The notes under the pieces: generated by a model | What the model saw: the letters and a program-made list of their open reading frames with translations, nothing else | Told to the model about the DNA's origin: nothing | Databases searched by the model: none | Shown: positions 18,321 to 26,600 of the stretch, one piece after another | Position numbering within the stretch: position 1 is the stretch's first letter | Layout: the number at the start of each line of letters is the position of its first letter | Program-made: the position numbers and the translations under genes | Assembly (NCBI GenBank): GCA_020523905.1 | Contig: JAJAPZ010000018.1 | Location: 1 to 46,363, forward strand | Source of the DNA: Candidatus Obscuribacterium magneticum | GTDB taxonomy: Bacteria; Elusimicrobiota; Elusimicrobia; F11 | DNA: 46,363 nucleotides | Direction: 5' to 3'

Positions 18321-19273
18321 TACCGCTCGAGCGGTTAAAATCCCTCAAGATTTTTGCCGACATTGCGCCGGCCTCCCTCACCCTGTTGGGCCAGGACATG
18401 GTCGAGAAGACCTACGGGCCGGGGACGGTCATCCTGAAAGAAGGGGAGGAAAGCGGTTCTTTGTACTTGATTGCCGCGGGATCGGTGTCCGTTGAAAAGA
18501 AACTGGGTGACGAGGGGGCCCGCTCCAAAATCGTGGCGCGTCTTGAGGCCGAAGAGTTTTTCGGAGAGATGTCTTTCCTTGAGAACGCTTCCCATTCGGC
18601 CACCATTGTGGCTCAAGAAGAGACGCACATTTTTCTTCTTCCCCGCTCTGCCGTTGAGGACCTCATAAAAAAGGACCCCGGCTCCGCGTTGGACCAGGTG
18701 ATGACCCTCATGTCGGGCGTGAGCTCAAGGCTTCGGCGCACGACGCGGGAGCTGGTGACCGTTTTCGAAGTCGCCCGGATGATGGGCCAGCCAACGCAAG
18801 TCGATGAGTTGATGAAACAGGTCGTGGCCCATTTGCTTGCCACCTTTGGTGAGAAAACCTCGGTCGCTTTTTACCGTTGGAATCCTTTCAATGATGAATA
18901 CAGCGCGATTTCCGTTCAGGGGGCTCATCGAAGCCTATTCCCAGCTGTCTTGGAATTAAAGGCGCCTCTTCTGGCCGATCTGAAAGAGGGACAGGAATCC
19001 CTGCCGGATTTGACGGGGGTGAGTCGCGTTCTTTCTCCGCTGAATGTCACCCTAGGCCACTTGGTGATATCGCGCTCGGACATGCAAAACAATCGCGAGG
19101 GTCTTTTTCTCTATTACGCGCCCCAGCCCCGATCGTTTGATGCCGGCGAACGGCAGATGATGGAAACCATCTCCGCCGTCATCGCCCCGGCCCTTTCCAC
19201 TGCGAGAAGCCGCGAAGAGGACCTGGCGCGCAGCCGCCTGGAGCGCAGCAAACAGGATCGCACTTATCTTTGA
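18317..19273 (+). CDS. Cyclic-nucleotide-binding and GAF-like sensor protein
   Basis: The product is 318 residues. Residues about 10-130 form a Crp-type cyclic-nucleotide-binding domain (FADIAPASLTLLGQ, GTVILKEGEESGSLYLIAAG, EFFGEMSFLENASHSATIVA). The phosphate cassette FGEMSFLENASHSAT lacks the arginine typical of cAMP binders, so the ligand may differ. Residues about 145-300 look like a GAF domain (VFEVARMMGQPTQVDELMKQ; TSVAFYRWNPFNDEYS). There is no DNA-binding helix-turn-helix or catalytic output domain. Overlap with pilT (ATGA) suggests a regulator of the retraction ATPase or of twitching. That role is inferred from position only. Confidence 0.8.
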   Translation: MIPLERLKSLKIFADIAPASLTLLGQDMVEKTYGPGTVILKEGEESGSLYLIAAGSVSVEKKLGDEGARSKIVARLEAEEFFGEMSFLENASHSATIVAQEETHIFLLPRSAVEDLIKKDPGSALDQVMTLMSGVSSRLRRTTRELVTVFEVARMMGQPTQVDELMKQVVAHLLATFGEKTSVAFYRWNPFNDEYSAISVQGAHRSLFPAVLELKAPLLADLKEGQESLPDLTGVSRVLSPLNVTLGHLVISRSDMQNNREGLFLYYAPQPRSFDAGERQMMETISAVIAPALSTARSREEDLARSRLERSKQDRTYL

Positions 19274-19683
19274 TGCGGACCTCGATTTTTAAGTTTGTCC
19301 GGACCGCCGCCCGTGTGGCCTCTGACAAATTGGGGCAGAACATCCTGGCGCTCGATGTCCGGGGATTGACAGCGCTGACCGATTGTTTCCTTTTTATCGG
19401 GGCCACCTCTCACCTCCACGTCAAAGCCTTGGAAGATACCATCCGCGAGACCTTGAGAGAAAAGGACATCCCGCTTTTACGCACCGACGGCATCCGGGGG
19501 CATACCTGGCGCGTCTTGGATTACGGATCTTTTATCATTCATATCATGGATCAGAAAACGCGGGATTTTTACGCCATCGAACGCCTCTGGAATCAGGCGA
19601 AAAAGCTGGCTTTGCGGGAGAGGCCACTAAAGCGCGGTGTCCGGAGCGTGGCCCGAAAGCCCCGGGTGAAGGCGGCGAATTGA
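19273..19683 (+). CDS. rsfS: Ribosomal silencing factor RsfS
   Basis: This is a 136-residue RsfS/Iojap protein, which binds L14 of the 50S subunit and blocks subunit joining under starvation. Typical segments are AARVASDKLGQNILALDVRG, LTDCFLFIGATSHLHVKAL, GIRGHTWRVLDYGSFIIHIM and TRDFYAIERLW. The ATG at 19273 shares one base with the stop of the sensor gene (TGATG); a TTG just before it is less likely. RsfS normally follows nadD/yqeK/LCP genes, but here pilT and a sensor gene lie between. A basic C-terminal tail (RPLKRGVRSVARKPRVK) is longer than usual. Confidence 0.95.
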   Translation: MRTSIFKFVRTAARVASDKLGQNILALDVRGLTALTDCFLFIGATSHLHVKALEDTIRETLREKDIPLLRTDGIRGHTWRVLDYGSFIIHIMDQKTRDFYAIERLWNQAKKLALRERPLKRGVRSVARKPRVKAAN

Positions 19684-19686
19684 TTT

Positions 19687-21342
19687 ATGCTGGTTGAAAA
19701 GATCAAAGACGTGATTCGCAAAAGGGCGGAGGACGTCCTGGCTTCGAAAAAGAAGGCCATCCCCCTGCCTTCTTTCGATGTGTCTGTGCCCCCGCCCAAA
19801 GTGGGCGGGGAAGTCGCCACCAACCTCTGTTTGGTCCTGGCCAAAACCATCGGACAATCCCCCCAGCAACTCGCGGAAGAAATGATTCGAGAGTTTCCCC
19901 GAACCGATTGGGTGAAAAAAGTGGATGTCGCCGGAGGAGGGTACCTTAATTTTTGGTTTACCGATGAGGCCTATCGGCTGGAGTTGGAGGATCTTCTGTT
20001 GGATCGGAAACCGGCGGGGCTTCCTTTGGGACAGGGAAACATACTCATTGAGTTTGTTTCGGCCAATCCGACGGGGCCTCTTCATGTCGGTCATGGGCGT
20101 GGCGCTGCCCTTGGGGATTCCCTGGTGCGGATCTTTCGTTATTTGGGTGAAGAGGTGACGGCGGAGTTTTATATCAATGACGCCGGCGGTCAGATCCGGA
20201 ATCTGGGGCTGTCGGTTGAAGCCCGGTTACAGGAATTGGAAGGGAAGAAGGTCGAGTTTCCGGAGGATGGGTATCGGGGAAGTTATGTCGTCGATCTGGC
20301 GAAAGAAGCGTTGGAAGCCGGCAAGAAGTTCAAACCGATACAGCCATCCCAGATGCTCTTTGGGGGGTCGGATGCCGCGGGATTTGCGAGCGCGCGCCTG
20401 CTCAGTCTGATTCAGAAAGATTTAAATGATTTTAACGTCCACTTTGACAGCTGGTTCCGGGAGTCGACCCTTCATGAGAAAAAGAAGATCGAAGACGTTT
20501 TTAAATTTTTAGAAATGCAGGGTCATGCGTATGAGCAGGGGGGCGCTCTCTGGTTTCGGGCCACCGAGTTCGGGGATGATAAAGACCGGGTGCTTAAGAA
20601 AGCCAACGAGGCCCCGACCTATTTCGCGGCGGATATCGCCTATCACTTCGACAAATACAACCGCGGTTACAAGCGTCTCGTCAATATTTGGGGGGCGGAT
20701 CACCACGGCTATGCCCAGCGTCTGAAGGGTGTCATGAAAGCGATCGGCCACGACCCCGAAAGCCTTAAAATCATTCTTAATCAACTCGTCTCGATAAAAG
20801 GCGGCCGCGTCTCCAAACGAGCGGGGGACATCGTGACTCTCCGGGAGGTCATGGATGAAGTCGGGCGGGATGCGGCCCGGTTCTTTTTTGCCCTGCGAAG
20901 CCCCGGCTCCCATTTTGAATTCGATCTGGATCTGGCCAAGAAGCAGGCGCCGGACAATCCGGTTTACTATGTCCAGTATGTTCATGCGCGTTGCTGCTCC
21001 ATTTTTAAGGAAGCCGAGAAAAGAGGTATGGAGGCGGACCTTTTCGGATGGAAAAAGGCGGAGTTGAATGTTCCTCTGGAGGAGGCCGAGCGGGCGGTCC
21101 TCTTGCAGCTCATGGATTTCGACCGCGTTGTGCAGATGTGCGCGCGGGACGGCTCTTCCCACCATCTCACTGTCTATTTGCTGGAGCTGGCGGGGAAATA
21201 TCACAGCTTTTATGAAAGGTGCCGGGTGCTGGAAGAGGATCCTGCCCTCCGGTCCTTCCGATTGGGTCTCATTGAAGCCATCCGCCGCCGCGTGGCGAAG
21301 GGACTGGACCTTTTAGGCGTCTCCGCCCCCGAGAGGTTGTAA
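19687..21342 (+). CDS. argS: Arginyl-tRNA synthetase
   Basis: This is a 551-residue class I synthetase charging tRNA-Arg. The N-terminal Arg_tRNA_synt_N domain covers about 1-90. The HIGH motif is HVGH at 133-136 within PTGPLHVGHGRGAALGDS. The KMSKS equivalent is VSKRAG near 375-380 (SIKGGRVSKRAGDIVTL). The C-terminal DALR anticodon-binding domain contains PVYYVQYVHARCCSIFKEA and YHSFYERCRVL. It starts 3 bp after rsfS and is probably cotranscribed. It is followed by a composite repeat. Confidence 0.97.
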   Translation: MLVEKIKDVIRKRAEDVLASKKKAIPLPSFDVSVPPPKVGGEVATNLCLVLAKTIGQSPQQLAEEMIREFPRTDWVKKVDVAGGGYLNFWFTDEAYRLELEDLLLDRKPAGLPLGQGNILIEFVSANPTGPLHVGHGRGAALGDSLVRIFRYLGEEVTAEFYINDAGGQIRNLGLSVEARLQELEGKKVEFPEDGYRGSYVVDLAKEALEAGKKFKPIQPSQMLFGGSDAAGFASARLLSLIQKDLNDFNVHFDSWFRESTLHEKKKIEDVFKFLEMQGHAYEQGGALWFRATEFGDDKDRVLKKANEAPTYFAADIAYHFDKYNRGYKRLVNIWGADHHGYAQRLKGVMKAIGHDPESLKIILNQLVSIKGGRVSKRAGDIVTLREVMDEVGRDAARFFFALRSPGSHFEFDLDLAKKQAPDNPVYYVQYVHARCCSIFKEAEKRGMEADLFGWKKAELNVPLEEAERAVLLQLMDFDRVVQMCARDGSSHHLTVYLLELAGKYHSFYERCRVLEEDPALRSFRLGLIEAIRRRVAKGLDLLGVSAPERL

Positions 21343-21381
21343 AGCATGCCATTGCAGATGCAGCAACGCCAATTATGTGTC

Positions 21382-21518
21382 GTCATCCCCGCGCAAGCGG
21401 AGATCCCGTTTCGATTATCAAAATTGTCGACGGGACCGTTCTGTGACACGGTCCAGTCCGGTGTTCACGTCCTGTATCCCCGCATGCGCGGGGATGACCG
21501 CAGTTCGTTCGCAATGAC
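21382..21518. repeat. Family A repeat (loop type 1) plus a family B half upstream of bioB
   Basis: Hairpins CCCCGCGCAAGCGGAG (left, imperfect) and CCCCGCATGCGCGGGG (right, ending GATGAC at 21498) are separated by a longer centre containing CCGGTGTTCACGTCC. A TTCGCAATGAC half of family B ends at 21518. bioB begins 15 bp later, so this composite occupies most of the argS-bioB gap. I see no BirA-type operator in the gap. Confidence 0.85.
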
Positions 21519-21532
21519 GATGGGAGAAGGGT

Positions 21533-22627
21533 TTGAATAACACGTTAGCGAATATTGAGCGAAAGAGCCTCGCGAATGAGCCTCTCACCTTTGATGAGGC
21601 TTACCGCATTGTCAACTCTACCGACGATGAGCTGATGGATTGGGTTGCCGTGGCCGCGCGGGTGCGGGAAACGTTTTTTGGAAAAGGTGTGAAGCTGAAT
21701 TTTCTCGTCAACATTAAAAGCGGGCTCTGCCCTGAGGATTGCGCGTATTGTTCGCAGTCGAAGCTCTCAAAGGCGCCGATCGAGAAATATCCCCTGATGA
21801 ATCAAGAAACCATCATCGCTCACGTGGAAAAGGGGATGTCCCTGGGTGCCACGCGGGCTTGTTTGGTAGCGAGCGGCCGCTCGCCGACCCCTCACGAGGT
21901 AGAGGAGGTCGGTGAGGCCGTCGAATTCCTCAAGAAAAAATATCCTCAGATGGAAATCTGCGTTTGCTTGGGGTTTTTAAAGGAGGGAGAGTCTCAAGCG
22001 CTGAAAACGTCGGGCGTCGACGTTTACAATCACAACATTAACACCAGCGAATCGTTCTATGAGGAGATTTGCGAGACCCACACTTATGAAGACCGCTTAA
22101 ACACCATGCAGAAAGCCAAAGAAGGCGGTCTTTCTCTCTGTAGCGGCGTGCTCACCGGCCTGGGGGAGAGCGACCGTGACCTGGTGATGATGGCGTTGAC
22201 CCTGCGGGAGAAGAAGGTGGGTTCCATCCCGGTCAATTTCCTGATGGCGATTGAGAAAACTCCAATGGAGGGGATTCATCTGTTAACTCCTCAGAAGTGC
22301 CTTCGGATCCTGGCTCTTTTTCGATTGGTGAATCCGACGGTCGAGCTTCGGATTGCGGGGGGCCGCGAGATTCACTTGAGGTCCTTGCAGCCCTTAGGGC
22401 TCATGATCGCCAATTCGATTTTTATCGGGGATTACCTCACCACGGTGGGCCAATCGGCTCGGAAGGATCTCGAAATGATTCGGGACTTGGGGTACAAGGT
22501 AAAAGGTCAATCCGACGATTTTCTGGAGCGAATGTTGGAGAGACCAAAGTCTCCACAGATTCGTCATTCCCGCGAAAGCGGGGATCCAGTCATTCGTCAT
22601 TCCGGCGAAAGCCGGAATCCAGAATGA
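21533..22627 (+). CDS. bioB: Biotin synthase
   Basis: This is a 364-residue radical SAM enzyme that inserts sulfur into dethiobiotin. The SAM-cluster cysteines are C66, C70 and C73 (GLCPEDCAYCSQS). Other family segments are GVDVYNHNINTSE, YEDRLNTMQKAKEGGLSLCSG and ELRIAGGREIHLRSLQPLGL (the arginine here helps bind the [2Fe-2S] cluster). The start is TTG with GGGAGAAGGG just upstream. Residues about 344-364 (HSRESGDPVIRHSGESRNPE) are encoded by a family A repeat that runs over the 3' end. It opens a bio locus with bioF, bioD and bioA. Confidence 0.95.
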   Translation: MNNTLANIERKSLANEPLTFDEAYRIVNSTDDELMDWVAVAARVRETFFGKGVKLNFLVNIKSGLCPEDCAYCSQSKLSKAPIEKYPLMNQETIIAHVEKGMSLGATRACLVASGRSPTPHEVEEVGEAVEFLKKKYPQMEICVCLGFLKEGESQALKTSGVDVYNHNINTSESFYEEICETHTYEDRLNTMQKAKEGGLSLCSGVLTGLGESDRDLVMMALTLREKKVGSIPVNFLMAIEKTPMEGIHLLTPQKCLRILALFRLVNPTVELRIAGGREIHLRSLQPLGLMIANSIFIGDYLTTVGQSARKDLEMIRDLGYKVKGQSDDFLERMLERPKSPQIRHSRESGDPVIRHSGESRNPE

Positions 22628-22700
22628 TGATAAAGTCCTGGATCCCGACTTACGTCGGGATGACGATTTTCGCCGGGGTGACGAATTACGTTGGGATGAC
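22563..22700. repeat. Cluster of family A hairpins overlapping the 3' end of bioB
   Basis: There are at least two complete hairpins, CCCGCGAAAGCGGGG and CCGGCGAAAGCCGG. These are followed by a GGATCCCGACTTACGTCGGGATGAC hairpin-like arm and two short GATGAC/GGTGAC-ended fragments. The first part is translated as the BioB tail. The element fills the bioB to ketoreductase gap up to about 18 bp before the next start. Confidence 0.85.
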
Positions 22701-22718
22701 GTTAATGGTTTCCTCACC

Positions 22719-23447
22719 ATGACAAATCCCGTCGTCCTCATCACCGGCGCTTCCCGCGGATTGGGGAAAGCCATCGCCCTTGCCTTCGCCCGCCATCGGT
22801 ATGCCATTGGCCTTAATTATCTTAAGAACGATTCGGAAGCCGACCAAACCGCCCAGCTCATCGGAAAAGAAGGCGGTGAGTCTCTCCTTTTGAAATACGA
22901 TATCCGAGACTCCCGGCAGGTCAACGAAATGGTGGCGGCCACCGTCAAAAAGTGGGGCCGGATCGATGTGCTTATCAATAACGCCGGCGTTGCCCGGAAT
23001 AAGAAATTGATTCATATGACCGACGAAGATTGGCGGGAGGTGATGTCGGTCATTCTGGATGGCACTTTCTTCTGTACGCGGGCGGTCCTTCCCGTCATGC
23101 GCGAGAAGAAGGAGGGTTCAATTGTCAATATTTCTTCCTACCTGGCTTACAAAGGCATGAAGGGAGCCGCCAATTACACCGTGGCCAAGGCGGGGCTCCT
23201 CATGCTCACGAAAAACACGGCTCTGGAGGAGGGCTTTCACAACATCCGGGTCAATGCAGTCCTCCCCGGGTATCATACAACGGATATGAACAGGGATATC
23301 TGGGAGAAAGTCAAAGATTTGGTGATGTCGTCCCATTTATTGGGACGTTTGCAGGACAAAGACGAGATGGCAGAATTCGTCGTCAAGGTGGCCGAGATGA
23401 AATCGGTGACGGGCCAGGTGTTTCCGTTCGAGTCGCGGTTGATATGA
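22719..23447 (+). CDS. SDR-family 3-oxoacyl-ACP reductase-like enzyme in the biotin locus
   Basis: This is a 242-residue short-chain dehydrogenase of the FabG type. The NADP-binding motif TGASRGLGKA is at residues 8-17, NNAGVARNK near 87-95, the catalytic serine is in NISSYLAYKG, and the catalytic Y-x-x-x-K is in ANYTVAKAGLL. The C-terminal part (VRVNAVLPGYHTTDMN-like) follows the family. Its place between bioB and a ketosynthase suggests it reduces a 3-keto intermediate on the way to pimeloyl-ACP rather than serving bulk fatty-acid synthesis. Specificity cannot be read from the sequence. It is followed 13 bp later by the KS gene, whose start has AGGCACGAGG upstream. Confidence 0.88.
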   Translation: MTNPVVLITGASRGLGKAIALAFARHRYAIGLNYLKNDSEADQTAQLIGKEGGESLLLKYDIRDSRQVNEMVAATVKKWGRIDVLINNAGVARNKKLIHMTDEDWREVMSVILDGTFFCTRAVLPVMREKKEGSIVNISSYLAYKGMKGAANYTVAKAGLLMLTKNTALEEGFHNIRVNAVLPGYHTTDMNRDIWEKVKDLVMSSHLLGRLQDKDEMAEFVVKVAEMKSVTGQVFPFESRLI

Positions 23448-23460
23448 GAAAGGCACGAGG

Positions 23461-24591
23461 ATGATTGTTGTTTCGGGCATTGGGATTGTTTCTCCTTTGG
23501 GAGGTACGCGAGAGGAGACGTGGGCGAACCTCATCGCGGGTCGCACGGGAATTGTGGCCACCCCTGATGGTCTTGCCGCTCCCGTCATTAATTTCTCACC
23601 CAACGGCGCCCGCTCGCGCGCGGGCGATTTCGCGATCACAGCCGCGCGGGAAGCGCTTGAGCACGCGGGAATCGGAGAGCCCCTCATCAAAAGTCAACCC
23701 ATCGGGTGCGCCGTCAGCCAAAGCAAGCCCCTTTTGGATTCCCAATCCGAAATCTTTGATACGTCTCTTATTCTCTCTTCCTTTTCCGGCTGGTCGGTTG
23801 AAGCCGTGGTGCGGCGGGAGCTCGGGTTATCGGGGCCGGCGTTGAATTGCATCGCAGCCTGCGCGACGGGGATCGCCTCCATTGAAATGGGGGCTTTTTG
23901 GATCGAGTCCGGTCAGTGCGACATCGCTTTGGTGGGAGCGTCGGAGTCGAGTCTCCATCCTTTGTACCGAGCCGGCTTTGAGAAAATGGGTGTCCTGGCG
24001 AAAGGCGAGGGTCCCGATTGCGCGCGGCCGTTTGACCGAAAGCGGAGCGGTTTTGTCATGGGTGAAGGAGCGGCCGTGCTTGTTCTGGAAAGCGAAGAAT
24101 CCTGTTGCCGGCGCGGGCATAAACCCATCGCGGCCCTCAAGGCGGCCAACGTTCGGCATTCGGCGCAGGATTTTATCCGGTTCGACGCCGGCGGGGAGGC
24201 CGTCTCGGCTTTGATCAACCGCACGATGTCGGGGACGATTCCGGATTACATCAATGCCCACGGAACCGGCACGGTATTTAATGACGTTGTTGAATCCAAG
24301 GCGATACGGCTCAGCTTCGGAAAAGAGGCGTATAAAATTCCCGTCTCCTCAACCAAGGCCGCCACGGGGCATCTTTTGGGTGCCGCGGGAGCCCTGGAAG
24401 CGGCCCTTTCTATTCTGGCCTTACGCGATGGAATCATTCCACAGACATTGAATTTGACGGATCCCGATCCGGCGTGCGATCTGGATTATGTGCCCCTTCG
24501 GGCGAGGGCAAAGGAGCTCCATCGTGTCCTCTCCCTTTCTTACGGATTTGGGGGGCAGATCGGCGCCGTGTCCTTTGAGCGGGTGAATTGA
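23461..24591 (+). CDS. Beta-ketoacyl-ACP synthase (KAS II/FabF-like) in the biotin locus
   Basis: This is a 376-residue ketosynthase, shorter than typical FabF (about 410). It keeps the full Cys-His-His triad: C134 in CIAACATGIAS, H267 in INAHGTGT and H304 in TGHLLGAAGALEA. GFVMGEGAAVLVLES and the C-terminal SYGFGGQIGAVSFERVN also match. It is of the FabF/KAS II class, not the KAS III class of BioZ. Located between a ketoreductase and bioF (whose start overlaps its stop, TGATG), it probably makes a 3-keto precursor of the pimeloyl chain. Which primer it uses is unknown. No acyl carrier protein, dehydratase or enoyl reductase gene is nearby. Confidence 0.9.
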   Translation: MIVVSGIGIVSPLGGTREETWANLIAGRTGIVATPDGLAAPVINFSPNGARSRAGDFAITAAREALEHAGIGEPLIKSQPIGCAVSQSKPLLDSQSEIFDTSLILSSFSGWSVEAVVRRELGLSGPALNCIAACATGIASIEMGAFWIESGQCDIALVGASESSLHPLYRAGFEKMGVLAKGEGPDCARPFDRKRSGFVMGEGAAVLVLESEESCCRRGHKPIAALKAANVRHSAQDFIRFDAGGEAVSALINRTMSGTIPDYINAHGTGTVFNDVVESKAIRLSFGKEAYKIPVSSTKAATGHLLGAAGALEAALSILALRDGIIPQTLNLTDPDPACDLDYVPLRARAKELHRVLSLSYGFGGQIGAVSFERVN

Positions 24592-25760
24592 TGTTTGCGG
24601 ATGAAATCAAGAATGAACTCGACGAGCTGGAATCGAGCGGCTTAAAGCGGACCCTTTTTGACGTCGACGGGTTTAAGGGTGTCAACTTTTCCTCCAATGA
24701 TTATCTCGGCCTGGCCAATCATCCCGCGGTGAAAATGGCGGCGGTGGAAGCCACGGACAAGTATGGTGCTGGAGGCGCTTCGTCGCGGTCGTTGGCCGGG
24801 ACGCGCCTCATCCATCGGGAATTGGAAGAAAAGCTGGCCCGGTACTTCCAGAAAGAGGCGGCGCTCGTGTTTAGCTCCGGCTACCACGCCAATACGGGCC
24901 TCATCCCGGTTCTGGCGGGCTCATCGGACATCATCTTTGTCGACCGGCTTTGTCACGCCTCCCTTCTTGACGGGGTTCGCTTATCGGCGGCCCGTTTTTC
25001 GACCTTCGAGCACAACGACATCGGCGATTTGGAATCGCAACTGACGAAGAAGAGAAGCCAATACAAGAAGGCTCTGATCATTACGGAAGGCGTGTTTTCC
25101 ATGGATGGGGACATGCCGCCTTTGCGGGAGATGGTGTCCTTGGCGAAACGCCATCAAGCGATCCTATATTTGGACGAAGCCCATTCCGTCGGCGTCTTTG
25201 GCCCGGAGGGGCGGGGCGTGGCGGCCCAGATGGGCGTGTTGGATCAGATCGATGTTTTCGTGGGAACGTTGTCCAAAGCGTTCGGCAGCCAGGGCGCCTT
25301 TGTGGTCTCCGGCCGGTCTTTTATTGATCTTGCCATCTCCCGCTGCCGCTCTTTTATGTACACGACGGCGTTGGCGCCGGGGTGCGTAGGGGCGGCCTTG
25401 GCGTCCTTAAAACTTTTTCCGGAGATGACCCCCCGGAGGGACGCCATCTTGAAGGCCGCCGAGACCGTCAAAAATCATCTGCAGAAAGAAGGTTATCTCC
25501 TCCTCTCGACCCAATCGCAAATCGTCCCCGTCTGGACGGGCGACGTCGAATTCACAAAAAAATTGTCGGATCATTTATTTGCCAGCGGTTTTTTTGTACC
25601 TTCCATCCGCCCGCCGACCGTGCCCGCGGGCGAAGGGCGCGTGCGATTGTCTTTGACTTACGACGCGATTAAAACAGGCGTGGATGGCCTGTTGTCGGCG
25701 TTCACCGTTTTCAAAGAGCGGCCCAAGAAGCGAGGAAATCCATTTGTCCAAGAGATATAG
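24591..25760 (+). CDS. bioF: 8-amino-7-oxononanoate synthase
   Basis: This is a 389-residue PLP enzyme that condenses pimeloyl thioester with alanine, the first committed step of the biotin ring. Landmarks are NDYLGLANHP, GAGGASSRSLAGTRLIHREL, SSGYHANTGLI (PLP-stacking histidine), YLDEAHSVGVFG and the PLP lysine K229 in GTLSKAFGSQGAFV. The ATG at 24591 shares a base with the ketosynthase stop, so the KS product and BioF are translated together. It overlaps the bioD start by 17 bp. Confidence 0.96.
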   Translation: MFADEIKNELDELESSGLKRTLFDVDGFKGVNFSSNDYLGLANHPAVKMAAVEATDKYGAGGASSRSLAGTRLIHRELEEKLARYFQKEAALVFSSGYHANTGLIPVLAGSSDIIFVDRLCHASLLDGVRLSAARFSTFEHNDIGDLESQLTKKRSQYKKALIITEGVFSMDGDMPPLREMVSLAKRHQAILYLDEAHSVGVFGPEGRGVAAQMGVLDQIDVFVGTLSKAFGSQGAFVVSGRSFIDLAISRCRSFMYTTALAPGCVGAALASLKLFPEMTPRRDAILKAAETVKNHLQKEGYLLLSTQSQIVPVWTGDVEFTKKLSDHLFASGFFVPSIRPPTVPAGEGRVRLSLTYDAIKTGVDGLLSAFTVFKERPKKRGNPFVQEI

Positions 25761-26466
25761 CGGCGTTTTTGTCACCGGAACCGACACCGACTGCGGAAAG
25801 ACCTTGATTGCGGGCGGCATCGCCCGCTCGCTTTTGCGCAAAGGCATGAACGTCGGTGTCATGAAGCCCGTCGCCACCTGGGGGGACCCTTGCCGGGAGC
25901 CGGGGGTTCGGACCAAGTGGGTGTCCGAAGACGCCCTTCACTTGCGGCAGTGCGCCGCGACCAGCGATTCTCTCGACCTCATTAATCCCATCTGCTTCAA
26001 GGCGGCCATGGCGCCCTGGCCGGCGGCGCGGATGGAGAAAAAAAGCATCGATGTCAACCGCGTCCTTTCCGCCTACCGGGAACTCTGCCGCCGCCATGAT
26101 TTTGTCGTGGTGGAGGGCGTGGGCGGGCTCATGGTTCCCATCAAAAGAGATTTTTTCGTCGCGGATTTGATTGAGCGGATGCATCTGCCGGTGGTGGTGG
26201 TGGCCAACCCGAACTTAGGGACCCTGAACCATACGTTATTGACCATATCCATGCTTAAGAGCCGGGGGCTTCCCCTCGCCGGCGTCATCATCAACAATTA
26301 CGTGGGAAAGACCCGGGCGGAGAAGAGCAACCCCTCCGTCCTCCGCCGCATATTGGACCGGAAAGTGTTGATCGTTCCCCACCAGCCTCGATTCGTTAAC
26401 GACCCCGACACCCTCGCCAAACACCTCGTCAAAGAAGGCCTCCTCCGCTGGCCCTACCTCCCGTGA
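25744..26466 (+). CDS. bioD: Dethiobiotin synthetase
   Basis: The product is 240 residues from the TTG at 25744, chosen because the P-loop follows at the usual distance and AGGAAA stands 5 bases upstream; more upstream codons lie deep within bioF. BioD closes the ureido ring of dethiobiotin with ATP and CO2. The P-loop is GTDTDCGKT (usually GTDTEVGKT). Other motifs are GVMKPVATWGD, VVEGVGGLMVPI and VVVVANPNLGTLNHTLLT. It is somewhat longer than E. coli BioD. Confidence 0.93.
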   Translation: MSKRYSGVFVTGTDTDCGKTLIAGGIARSLLRKGMNVGVMKPVATWGDPCREPGVRTKWVSEDALHLRQCAATSDSLDLINPICFKAAMAPWPAARMEKKSIDVNRVLSAYRELCRRHDFVVVEGVGGLMVPIKRDFFVADLIERMHLPVVVVANPNLGTLNHTLLTISMLKSRGLPLAGVIINNYVGKTRAEKSNPSVLRRILDRKVLIVPHQPRFVNDPDTLAKHLVKEGLLRWPYLP

Positions 26467-26488
26467 GAGGGCTTGACCTCACGAACTT

Positions 26489-26600
26489 GTCATTGCGAGG
26501 GACCCGCCGCGGCGGGGACCGAAGCAATCTGTTGTTCAGAAAAATGTTTATCGCAAACACTTACTTGAACGACGGATTGCTTCACTTCGTTCGCAATGAC
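26489..26600. repeat. Family B palindromic element at the bioD-hydrolase junction
   Basis: It begins GTCATTGCGAGGGAC and ends TTCGTTCGCAATGAC. Internal inverted pieces CGAAGCAATCTG and CGGATTGCTTC are separated by an AT-rich centre. It is the same family as 1798-1908. Its 3' half and the start codons within it are read as the N-terminus of the hydrolase frame. Confidence 0.88.

Noticed and set aside
21343..21532. BirA operator or riboswitch upstream of bioB
   Set aside because: The gap is filled by repeat hairpins; I found no TTGTNAAC-spacer-GTTNACAA-like site and no known riboswitch pattern.
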